DNA of 64,000 nt from Closterium sp. NIES-65 (lineage: Eukaryota > Streptophyta > Zygnematophyceae > Desmidiales > Closteriaceae), in NCBI GenBank assembly GCA_948144175.1, contig CANXME010002015.1, forward strand, positions 434,001-498,000, read 5' to 3'. A program made the position numbers and the translations under genes. Below the pieces are notes generated by a model that saw nothing but the letters and a program-made list of their open reading frames with translations, did not search any database and had not been told where the DNA came from. Positions 1-9,100 of this stretch are shown piece after piece. How positions within the stretch are numbered: position 1 is the first letter of the stretch; each line of letters opens with the position of its first letter.

Positions 1-2
1 AC

Positions 3-1259
3 GAGCTACACTCTTTCGACTTCAGCACAACTTTCCTGCAGGGCAGCCTGCACGAGGAGATCTGGCTGCGCCGCCCACTTGGCTTCACTGGGACTTTTCC
101 TCCTGGCACCCAGTGGAGCCTTCGGCGGCCAGTCTACAGTCTCCGCCAGGCACCGCGTGGGTGGCACGACACACTGAGGACTACACTTGCGGCTCTTGGG
201 TTTGCTCCCTCCACTGCTGACCCGTCGCTGTTTCTGCGCACCGACACTTCTCTACCGCCGTTCTACATCCTCGTGTACGTTGACGACTTGGTCTTTGCCA
301 CAGCTGAGACTGCTGGACTTGCCCACGTGAAGTCCGAGCTGCAGAAGAGACACACATGCACAGACCTGGGTGAGCTGCGCAGCTACCTTGGCTTGCAGAT
401 CACCCGGGACAGAGCACGCCGCACCATTACCCTGACTCAGTCACACATGGTGCAGCAGGTCCTTCAGCGCTTCGGCTTCACGTACTCCTCGCCTCAGGCC
501 ACTCCTCTGTCTACTCGCCACTCGCTCTCAGCTCTGCCTTCGGATGAGTCCGTAGAGTCGAGTGGCCCGTACCCGGAGCTTGTTGGCTGCCTCATGTACG
601 TGATGACCTGCACTCGACCTAACCTTGCATACCCTCTTAGCATCTTGGCACGCTATGTTGCTCCTGAGAGACACCGACCAGAGCACATGGCTGCAGCGAA
701 GAGGGTGTTGCGCTACTTGTGCAGTACGTCGGGCATGGGGCTAGTGCTTGGAGGGCGGAGTCCAGTGGTCCTCACAGGTCACGCAGACGCTTCTTGGGCT
801 GACGACCAGGCTACGCAGTGGTCGTCACAGGGTTACACCTTCAGCCTTGGTTCCGGCTCTGTTTCGTGGCGGGCTACTCGCTCGTCTTCTGTTCTCGGCT
901 CCAGCTGTGAGGCTGAGATCTACGCAGGGGCCATGGCTGATCAGGAGCTTCGCTGGCTCACCTACCTGCTGACCGACCTTGGAGAGCCGCCTCGTTCTCC
1001 TCCAGTCCTGTACGTAGACAACAAGGCCATGCTGGCCTTGTGTCGAGAGCAGCGACTGGAGCACAGAACAAAGCACATTGCTCTCCGCTACTTCCTTGCT
1101 CGTGAGCTACAGCAGCGTGGTCAGTTGCGACTTGCGTACGTGGCCTCTGAGGCCAACATTGCTGATGTTTTCACCAAGGCACTTCCGCCTTGTGATCATC
1201 AGCGCTTCTGTACCCAATTGGGTCTTGTGCCTGTCTTGCCTCACTTGCTCTCCTCTTGA
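3..1259 (+). CDS. Copia pol C-terminus (reverse transcriptase and RNase H), element A, 5'-truncated by window
   Basis: The frame is open from base 3 to a TGA at 1257-1259. It continues the copia polyprotein from just before the ELHS(F/L)DFST segment of the reverse transcriptase. The catalytic YVDD box is intact (codons at about 276-287), followed by the conserved LGELRSYLGLQITRD and SHMVQQVLQRFGF segments. The RNase H domain has DASWADD, the SSCEAEIYAG motif, YVDNKA and the terminal ADVFTKAL block. There are no internal stops, so this piece was recently functional or still is. The family copies DNA from genomic RNA in cytoplasmic virus-like particles. The 5' portion lies outside the window. 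Confidence 0.9.
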   Translation, partial: ELHSFDFSTTFLQGSLHEEIWLRRPLGFTGTFPPGTQWSLRRPVYSLRQAPRGWHDTLRTTLAALGFAPSTADPSLFLRTDTSLPPFYILVYVDDLVFATAETAGLAHVKSELQKRHTCTDLGELRSYLGLQITRDRARRTITLTQSHMVQQVLQRFGFTYSSPQATPLSTRHSLSALPSDESVESSGPYPELVGCLMYVMTCTRPNLAYPLSILARYVAPERHRPEHMAAAKRVLRYLCSTSGMGLVLGGRSPVVLTGHADASWADDQATQWSSQGYTFSLGSGSVSWRATRSSSVLGSSCEAEIYAGAMADQELRWLTYLLTDLGEPPRSPPVLYVDNKAMLALCREQRLEHRTKHIALRYFLARELQQRGQLRLAYVASEANIADVFTKALPPCDHQRFCTQLGLVPVLPHLLSS

Positions 1260-1275
1260 CCCTCTTTGTACTGTT

Positions 1276-1331
1276 ACATATATATATTGCTGCTCTTGCT
1301 TGTTTAGCCTTATATATATATATATATATGT
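1276..1331. repeat. TA-rich inverted repeat in element A 3' UTR
   Basis: An ACATATATATAT arm and a longer TATATATATGT arm flank a loop rich in TGCTCTTGCTTG. The same arrangement, with a very similar loop, sits between the pol stop codon and the 3' LTR of elements B, F and K, so it is a shared 3' UTR feature rather than a chance microsatellite. Confidence 0.65.
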
Positions 1332-1472
1332 ACTCCTGCATATGAAGTGGCCTTGTGGCCTTGAACTTGTGCTCGGAATATGTGGTGACGTTGTGATCCA
1401 CCCTGAGCTTGGTTTGCTTTACTTGACTGGTCTTGTGACCCCTAGTTCTCCCCCACTTCGCCTATGGGGGTG

Positions 1473-1598
1473 TGTCAAACATTATATATGTTGTTGTAGT
1501 TATTTAGGCTACAGTGGGTTAGCCTATAGGGGGTACACATTTCTAGGGCTTCCTACTTGTACTCATTTCACTATTAGTTCATTCATTCTTGTTCAACA
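1473..1598 (+). repeat. 3' LTR of element A
   Basis: The 126-bp LTR begins TGTCAAAC and ends TTCAACA (TG...CA). It follows a polypurine tract and carries the shared core GGCTACAGTGGGTTAGCC and the (T)CCTACTTGTACTCATTTC segment seen in the other copia LTRs of the window. Confidence 0.88.
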
Positions 1599-2412
1599 CC
1601 CCCTAGCGCCACTCCCTCGGCTCCCACACACCCACACCCCTCAACGGCAGCTGTAGAAGTGGGAGATGGAGGAGGAGGAGGAGCAGTGTAAGACTCATAC
1701 ACCCGCCACCCCCATAGTAGCCACCCCCAAACCTTAACACAGGCAGCATGGGGAGGGAGCAGGTGCACGCTAAACGGGCCGCGCATGGGCCTGGCGCAGG
1801 CCGTACGGCCGGCGCGCAAGCTGCATAAATCGCGCGCGGGCCTGGCGCAAGTCGTACGGGCCGCGCGCGGGCCTGGCGCAGGCCGTACGGGCCGCGCGCG
1901 AGCTGTATGGGCCGCGCGCGGGCCTGGCGCGGGTCGTACGGGCCGCGCGCAGGCTGTATGGGCCGCGCTCGGGTCCCAGGGGCGCTTCGACGGGTGACGG
2001 GGGGCGGAGGCAAGTCTCCGGGGGCGCTTCGACGAACGGCGGGGTCGACGCGCTGGTCGACGGGTCAGGAAACCGCCGAACGCCTCGGGGTGCACGGCGG
2101 GCAGAAAACCGCCATGCGCCCCGAGCGCGAGGCGGGCCGAAAACCGCCATGCACCCCGAGCGCGTGGTGGGAAGAAAAAACGTCGCACGCCATGGGGCGC
2201 GCGACAGACAGGACAACCGCGGAAGCTAACGGTGGGCCCATAGGCCAGGAGCGTAACCACTCTGATAGCATATAAAAACAGTAGCTAGAAAGTAGAAATA
2301 GGAAAGAGCAGTTGCACTAGCAGGTAGTTGAGTACATATAGGAAACCCTAAAATGGGCTGTACTCGCTATAGAGTACCCCACTGCAGGCTAGACAAATAC
2401 AACATTCTGACT
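1599..2412 (-). mobile_element. Remnant of inverted copia element G: 5' LTR, PBS and GC-rich leader
   Basis: Read on the minus strand, positions 2412 to 2271 form an LTR-like block (start degraded from TGTCAGAATG; shared core AGGGTTTCCTA and a TGTACTCA). A primer-binding-site-like TGCTATCAGAGTGG (2270-2257) follows. Next comes a GC-rich leader with irregular tandem units of the GGCCCGCGCGCGGCCCGTACG type between about 1975 and 1780. The other copia elements have comparable leaders. No gag or pol remains; the element stops where the LTR of A ends. The proline/arginine-rich open frames through this stretch come from the repeats and are not genes. Confidence 0.6.
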
Positions 2413-2414
2413 AT

Positions 2415-2859
2415 CGACCAGCACCGAGCAGCATGCGACGAGGATAAGCTGCGCGTCTTCACTTTACTGGATGCCTTGTTGTTCGTCAGCAAGTGCGACG
2501 CTCCCATGTGAGTATGGGTGAAGTCGGTGCGCTACTTGGTGGAGGAGGGTGTGAAGGGGTTCCCTAAGAAGGGGCATGGCACCTACTACACCACGTGCGT
2601 TCTTAATTTGATGTGTCGCTTGTGTTCGAGGTCGTGTCATTTTTTTTTTTTTTTTTTTTTTTTCAAAGCATGACACGTACCGACCACAGTGTTGCCATGT
2701 TTTCCAGTTATACCTTCAAAGAGTTGACATAAGCAACCGCATCGTGGCTTCAAATCAGACAGCTCACTCAAGTGTCTACAAGTCCCTTCAACGTGAATTC
2801 CGTTGACCAGAGCACCGACCAGTGCAGCGGAAAGCATGTGATCATCTTCATGTCATTCA
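2415..2859 (+). pseudogene. hAT-like transposase remnant, N-terminal piece
   Basis: A decayed reading frame contains a segment like FPKKGHGTYYTTCVLNLM (about 2557-2613) preceded by LLFVSKCD. Both resemble the N-terminal part of hAT-like transposase or zinc-finger proteins as I recall that family. The frame has stops (for example near 2508) and is interrupted by a poly-T tract. At 2855-2859 the target sequence ATTCA is duplicated by insertion of copia element O, and the reading frame resumes at 24418. Family assignment of this first piece is weaker than for the two downstream pieces. Confidence 0.4.
2633..2677. repeat. T24 tract bounded by an 8-bp inverted repeat
   Basis: CGTGTCAT (2633-2640) and ATGACACG (2670-2677) are inverted copies flanking a run of 24 Ts and CAAAGC. 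It could be a very small insertion or a slippage-expanded tract at a palindrome. It interrupts the hAT remnant. Confidence 0.6.
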
Positions 2860-2990
2860 TGTCAAATGTCATATCTGCTACAATTTGTTTAGGCTGTAGT
2901 GGGGTAGTCACTATGGGGTACAGTAAGTTTAGGGGTTTCCTACTTGTACCCAACTCTTTCCTAGTTCAATCACTCTTGTTCATTATGACA
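2860..2990 (+). repeat. 5' LTR of element O, followed by PBS
   Basis: The 131-bp LTR runs from TGTCAAATG to TTATGACA. It is followed at once by TGGTATCACA (2991-3000), a degraded initiator-Met tRNA primer-binding site. It matches the LTR at 24288-24417 almost base for base. Confidence 0.88.
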
Positions 2991-3039
2991 TGGTATCACA
3001 AGCCTAGGTTAGCCACCTAGGACCGCTTACTACTATGGG

Positions 3040-3735
3040 CCCACTATTCCGCTAGACGCGCCCTCGTGCGCCCTACCTTACGTGCGCCCTCGTGCACCTT
3101 TCTCTGCTCGTGCGCCCTCGTGCGCCTTTTTCTGCTAGTGCGCCCTCGCGCGCCCCACTCTTCGTTCTGCCCGCGCGCCGTTCTCTGCCCGTGCGCGCGT
3201 GGCCCGCTAGCCACCAGCGCGCCGCCTGTCCGACGCCCGCGCGCAGTCCGTACGCCGCCCGTAGGCCGTCCGCAGGCCGCCCATACGCCGCCCGTAGGCC
3301 GACGCTCGCGCGCAGGCCGTCCCTGCGCGCCGCGGCTGCAGCCCGCCGGCGGCTGCAGCCCGCCGGAACCCGCGCCCCTGCGAGATCCGCGAGGCGCGGC
3401 TCTTGCGCGTCGTGCCGCCCCAGCAGGACCTGAGCGTCGCCCCCGCTCGTTGCGACGCCCCTGCGGGGCCCGCGCGGCGTCGCCCCTGCCCGCCGCGTCG
3501 CCCTGCCCTACCCCGCGCCCGCCCTTTGGACGGCCGCCCCTGCCTCGCCCTGCAGCAGCTGCCTTCATGGCCCTGCCCCACCCTACAGCAGCTGCCGTCG
3601 CGGACTGCCCCGCCCTGCAGCAGCTGCCGTCGCGGCCTTGCCCCACCCTACAGCAGCGGCCGTCGCGGCCCCGACCTGCCGCTGTAGCGGCCCCGCAGTC
3701 GCCTCCGTCGTGCGCCTGCCCCTCCCACCACTAGT
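3040..3735 (+). repeat. GC-rich repetitive leader of element O
   Basis: This stretch holds imperfect short repeats: first GTGCGCCCTCGTGCGCC units, then CGTACGCCGCCCGTAGGCC units, then CTGCAGCAGCTGCCGTCG units. It lies between the PBS and the remains of gag, where B, D, F and K also carry element-specific GC-rich arrays. Open frames occur on both strands because the base composition excludes stops; I see no gene. Confidence 0.6.
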
Positions 3736-3839
3736 GAGCACTACCCTGCCCGCGCTGCTACCGCTACTACTGCTGCTACTGCTATAGCTCCTACTGCTAC
3801 TGCTTCTACTGCTGCTCCTGGCGTGGCTAGATGCAGCTC

Positions 3840-4773
3840 CCGGGCCGTCCGCGTGTGTCCCTCACGCCCCAGCAGCTTCGTGAGTGGTACACCAGTTGGG
3901 GTTGTCGGGGTGGCAGTAGTGGGAGTCGTCCTGGAGTTGGTAGTTCGAGAGCTTCTTGTAGTGGCCCGGTGCAGCAGCAGCGTCGTCCGCGCGAGACCCG
4001 TTCGCCCTAGCAGCTTCGTGAGTGGTACGCTTAGAGTAGAGGGTCGCTGGGTGCTGCTCGCTGCCCATACGTTATTAGCACGGGTGTCCGGACTGGTCAG
4101 CCTTGTGGGACGCCTGGTCACACAGAGTCACGCTGCTTCGCCCGTCGGAGCGACACTTGGCGTACAGAGCTTGGTGACGACGCCGAGTTCCGCGACTGGG
4201 TGGAGCTGCTTAGGCAGAGGGTAGATATATTTGCTCTTGACTATGATGCTATTCTCACTTCAATGTATGCATTGTCTACTAGTGCCGAGGGAGCCTGTCA
4301 CCTCTGTGTGCCGCCTGACCCTAGTATCCAGTCTGCTACTTCAGGTGCCGGTGAGGCCGCTGCTCTAGGTGCTCGTGCGTCTCCTTCTCCAGGTGCTGGT
4401 GAGGCTACTGCTCTAGGCGCTCAAGAGTCTCCTACTTCGGGTGCTTGTGAGTCTGCACCTTCAAGTACTGCGTCTACTAAGGCACTGCACACCTTCACAC
4501 TGGACTAAGGTGCTTCTCGCTGTTTCTTTTGCGACCGCACTGCCCTAGAGCAGCTCCCTAGACCGGTTGATGTCTCCCTGGCTGACCCCTCTGGGGGTCC
4601 GGTCCTCGCGACCTCCACCACTGTCCTCCCTTGTCCTCCTGTCCCGTCCGGCACACTGTCGGGCCTTTACCTCCTCTCGTTCTCTACGAAATTGGTGGCG
4701 GGCTCTGCTCTCCTGGACGGGGGTGTTCACTAGTTCACCCATGCCTATGAGCGTGTGACCCACTTGTGCTCAG
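3840..4773 (+). pseudogene. Element O gag C-terminus, zinc-knuckle and protease remnant
   Basis: The frame carries two copies of the QLREWY motif (near 3870 and 4010). A cysteine/histidine block follows (tgc at about 4060 to tgc at 4131), of the form CX13CX4HX4C and ending CGTPGHTESRC. A partial gag tail, LDYDAILTSMYALSTS (about 4236-4283), comes next. The aspartic protease motif DSGAS reads D-stop-GAS because TCA became TAA at 4506-4508. A CAG codon of the conserved GVHQFTP segment has become TAG at 4731-4733. The N-terminal gag domain is absent. The open piece at 4200-4508 is only a fragment of this frame. Confidence 0.75.
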
Positions 4774-4807
4774 GTCATATACAAGTATATATGACCCACT
4801 TGCTCAG
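4758..4807. repeat. Small palindromic insert flanked by a near-direct duplication
   Basis: GTCATATA-CAAG-TATATATGAC (4774-4795) is a near-perfect palindrome. The sequence on its left, TGACCCACTTGTGCTCAG, and on its right, TGACCCACTTGCTCAG, are near copies. The right copy ends exactly where the LTR of element B begins. Confidence 0.6.
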
Positions 4808-4939
4808 TGTCAAACATTATATATGTTATGCTTGTGTAGGCTACAGTGGGTTAGCCTATAGGGGGTACACAATTCTAGGGTTTCCTACTTGTACTCATTT
4901 CACTGCTAGTTCATTCATTCCTGTTCGCTTATTCTCACA
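4808..4939 (+). repeat. 5' LTR of element B with PBS
   Basis: TGTCAAAC...TTCTCACA, 132 bp, followed by TGGTATAGAGC. This resembles the plant initiator-Met tRNA primer site TGGTATCAGAGC with one base missing. Confidence 0.92.
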
Positions 4940-5039
4940 TGGTATAGAGCGGGTCCTTCTAAGGACCGTTTTTTTTTTGGGCCCACCGAAGCGCGCCCCG
5001 AGGCGCGATTTTTTTTAGCGACCCCTCGGGTCGCCTTTT

Positions 5040-6060
5040 CCCCTGCGGCTCAGCCGCCTCCACTGACGCGGCCCCGCCGCCCTCCCCTACGCGGCCCCGT
5101 CGCCGGCTCTCACGCGGCCCCGCCGCCGACTCTGTCGCGGCCCCGCCCCGGCCTTTACGCGGCCCCGCTGCCTGCTCTCACGCGGCCCCTCCCCGGCTCC
5201 TACGCGGCCCCGCCCCGGCCTTCACGCGGCCCCGCCGACGGCTCTGTCGCGGCCCCGCCCAGGCTCTTACGCGGCCCCGCCGCCTACTCTCGCGCGGCCC
5301 CGCCCCGGCTTTCACGCGGCCCCGCCGACGGCTCTCTCGCGGCCCGGCCCCGGCTCTTCCGTGGCCCCGTCCCGGCTCTTACGCGGCCCCTGCCCCGGCT
5401 CTTACGCGGCCCTGCCGCCGGCTCTCTTGCGGCCCCGCCCCGGCTCTCACGTGGCCCCGCCGTCGGCCCTCTCTAGGCCCCGCCGCCGGCTCTCTTACAG
5501 CCCCGTCGCCGGCCCTGACGCGGCCCCTGCCCCGGCTCTCAAGCGGCCCCGCCGCCGGCTCTTTTGCGGCCCCGCCGCCGGCTCGGAAGCGGCCCCGCCC
5601 CGGCTCTCACGCGGCCCCGCCGCCGGCCCTCACGCGGCCCCTACCCGGCTCTCTTGCGGCCCCGCCGCCGGCTCTGAAGCGGCCCCGCCCCGGCTCTCAC
5701 GCGGCCCCGCCGCCGGCCCTCACGCGTCCCCGCCCCGGCTCTCTCACGCGGCCCCGCCGCCACACCTGCAGCAGTCGGGCAGCAGTGCAGCCGAACCGCC
5801 CGGGAGCCGAGCCGCCCAACGCCCGAGCCGCCCAGTCGTCGAGCCGCCCGGGACCTGAGCCGCCCTGCACCCGAGCCGCCCTGCCGCCGAGCCGCCCGGG
5901 AGCCGAGCCGCCCTGCACCCGAGCCGCCCTGCCGCCGAGCCGCCCGGGAGCCGAGCCGCCCTGCGCCCGAGCCGCCCAGCCGCCGAGCCGCCCGGGAGCC
6001 GAGCCGCTGTGCACCCGAGCCGCCCGGTCGCCGAGCCGCCTTTCTGCAGAGCTGCACGAC
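5040..6060 (+). repeat. GC-rich tandem leader of element B
   Basis: Two successive arrays lie between PBS and gag. At about 5070-5760 the unit is near GCGGCCCCGCCGCCGGCTCT. At about 5790-6045 the unit is near GAGCCGCCCGGGAGCCGAGC. Both strands stay open over much of this, giving Pro/Arg/Ala-rich phantom frames. It is probably an untranslated leader of the genomic RNA. Confidence 0.7.
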
Positions 6061-6139
6061 CTGCCCTGCCTGGTGAGCACAGTCCCACTGTCACTGCGAG
6101 CTCTTTCCCTACTGCTTGCACTACGTCGCTGTCGTCACC

Positions 6140-9100
6140 ATGGCTACCCCTAGTGTCCTAGCTTTTGACGCTGAGGGTCGCGCCATTGATTTTGAGGTCT
6201 GGTTAGACGACCTGCAGCTGTTCTTACAGTGCGACAGGGCTGACGGCCTTTCTCTCTTTGACCTCACCTCTAGCGCCTCTCCTGCTCCTGCTGCTGATGC
6301 TGATCCCACTGTCCGCTCTCAGTGGGCCACCCGCGATGCTGCTGCACGTCTTGCTGTGCGTCGCCACCTCCCTACCTCTGAGCGTGCGCACTTTAGTCAG
6401 TACAAGAGTGCTCAGACCTTGTACGACGCTGTAGTTGCACGCTACTCCTCCCCTGCCACTGCTGCACTGAGCCGTCTCATGCTTCCCTACCTCTTTCCTG
6501 ACCTCTCTGCCTTTCCCACTGTCGCTGACCTCATTACGCACCTCCGCACTAGTGACACTCGCTACCGCGCCGCCCTTCCTGCTGAGTTCTGCGCTAAGAA
6601 CCCCCCCCCCATGTACATCGCTCTCTACTACGTAGTCGCGCGCCTCCCTGACTCCCTTCGCGTCGTCAGGGACCACTTTCTCGCAGTCTGTCCCACCACC
6701 CTCACCGTTGACCTCCTTGAGAAGGCCCTCCTCGCAGCGGAGAAGAGCATAGTCGCTGTAGGTGCTTCTCGTGGTGACCCTCGCACCCCCATCTTTGAGG
6801 GGTGCTCTCCTTCCCCCTTGCTGCCCTCTGTTGCCTCTGCTGCTGCTGCCGACCTGCTTGGTCTTGAGTCGGTCGGCGCGGCGTCTGCCCCTAGTGGGAG
6901 ACGTCGCTCCAGCAAGGGCAAGGGGGGCAAGGGCGCGGGTGGAGCTGGAGGGGGCGGTGGCGGTGGCGGCGGTGGCGGCGGAGGGAGTGGGGGTGGCGGC
7001 GGGACTAGTGGCGGGGGTGGTGGTGGTGGTGGCAGCAGCGGCGGAGACGGTGGTGGTGGTGCCAGCGGTGGTGGTGGAGGCAGCGGCGGAGGTGGAGGCG
7101 GCGGAGGTGGAGGCGGTGGAGGCGGCAGCGGAGGAGGCGGTGGTGGTGGAGGAGGTGGAGCTGGTCGGGGTGGTACCCAGCAGCGTAGCGGCGGTGGTGG
7201 TGGCCAGCGCTCGCAGCGGCAGCAGCAGCAGCGCTCGCGGGACATCCCTCCGCCTCAGCAGCTTCGTGAGTGGTACGCTGGGCGTCAGAGGGGTGGGGGT
7301 ACTGGTCCCTGCACCTACGTTCTTCGTTCCGGCGACCGCGCGGGTGAGCAGTGTGGGGGTGCCCACGCCACCCAGCGCTGCTTTGGCCGCCTGACGGACG
7401 CTTGGCGTCAGCAGTTCCCTGGGGCTAGTGAGATCCCTCGCTGGGATGAGCTTCTTAGGGCTGGTGTAGCGATCTTTGATCTTGATTTTGATGCTATCCT
7501 TGCTGCTATGTATGCTGTGACTTATAGTGAGGAGAATGAGGGTTACCGGTGTTTCCAGCCCGACCCGGGCATTGGTACTGCTGCGCTAGGTGCTTGTGAG
7601 GCTGCTGCTCTAGGTGCCAGTGCGTCTGCGCTCTCAGGTACTGGTGAGACTGCGCTCTCAGGTACTGCGTCGTCCTCGTCCTCCCTCACTTTCACACTTG
7701 ACTCCGGGGCTTCTCGCTCCTTCTTTCGAGACCGCACTACCCTTACGCCGCTCGGCCGGCCGGTTGCAGTCTCCCTTGCTGACCCCTCTGGGGGTCCTGT
7801 CCTGTCTCACTTCTCCACTGTCCTCCCGTGTCCGGCTGCCCCTTCGGGCACCCTGTCTGGTCTGTACCTTCCCTCGTTCTCTACGAACTTGGTGAGTGGC
7901 GCGGACCTGCAGGATGTGGGGGTTCACCAGTTCACTCCTGCGAGTCAGCGGGTGACCCACTGCACGGAGGCACGCACAGGCCGACACCTGGCCACGTTCT
8001 CGCGTCGGCCGGGGTCGAGTCTCTACACCCTGACCGTTGAGTCTCCTCCTGTCCCTGCGTCTGGTCAAGTGGCTGCGTCAGGTCAAGTGCTTGCTGCTGC
8101 GTCCCGGTCAGGTCCTGAGTCTGCCCCCTGTTCTTGTCGCCTCCTGTCTCACGAGACTCTCCTGTGGCACCACCGTCTTGGCCACCCCTCCTTGCCCCGT
8201 CTTCAGAGCATGGCTTCCCGTGTCCTTGTCTCTGGTCTTCCCCAGTCTCTCCCTCCTCTCCCCTCCGGGCCAGGACCTCCGAGTGTCCCCTGTGTCGAGG
8301 GTCGCCTCCGGGCTACTCCTCACTCCTCCCACTTCCCCCCGACAGAGGCTCCCCTGCAGACGCTTCACATGGATGTGTGGGGCCCAGCCCCCGTCCGTGG
8401 GCGGGGTCACGAGCGCTACTTCCTGTTGGTGGTTGACGACTACTCGCGTTACACCACAGTCCTCCCCTTGCGCAGCAAGGGTGCGGTCACTGAGGTGCTG
8501 ATCGACTGGATCCGCGAGGCTCGTCTCCAACTCAAGAAGAGCTTCGGCTCGGACTTTCCTGTTCTGCGTCTGCACTCGGACAGAGGCGGAGAGTTCTCTT
8601 CTCGCCTTCTGCGAGACTACTGTCGTGCACGGGGGATCCGCCAGACCTTCACGCTTCTGGACTCACCACAGCAAAATGGGATTGCTGAGCGCCGCATTGG
8701 CATGGTCATGGATGTCGCTCGTACGTCCATGATGCATGCGGCTGCCCCCCATTTTCTGTGGCCGTTTGCGGTGAGGTACGCGGCGCATCAGCTCAACCTT
8801 CACCCCCGGGTCTCTCGGCCTGCGATGTCCCCAGCCTTGCTGTGGACGGGGAAGGTTGGCGATGCGTCTGTGTTCCGTGTCTGGGGATCTCGGGCGTTTG
8901 TCCGCGACTTGTCTGCGCACAAGCTGTCCCCTCGTGCTGCTCCCTGTGTCTTCCTTGGCTTCCCCACTGACGCCCCAGGGTGGCAGTTTTACCACCCCTC
9001 CTCTCGTCGTGTTCTGTCCTCCCAGGACGTCACGTTCGACGAGTCAGTCCCCTTCTACTGTCTCTTCCCCTACCGCACTCCTTCCCTCCCCCCTCCCCCG

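Larger units (their letters stand above)
1..1598 (+). mobile_element. Ty1/copia element A, 3' part only
   Basis: The window opens inside the reverse transcriptase of a Ty1/copia element. The remaining pol, a 3' untranslated stretch with a TA-rich hairpin, a polypurine tract (CTATGGGGGTG) and a 3' LTR ending at 1598 are all present. The element runs off the left edge, so its 5' LTR and target-site duplication cannot be tested. Its right end abuts the remnant of an inverted copia element with no spacer. Confidence 0.9.

Noticed and set aside
1583-2260. Pro/Arg/Ala-rich minus-strand frames
   Set aside because: They are produced by the GC-rich leader repeats of element G, with no conserved domain and no credible start.
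6628-7245. Poly-proline reading frame on the minus strand of B (and counterparts in F, K and D)
   Set aside because: It is the antisense of the gag poly-glycine tract and has no independent support.
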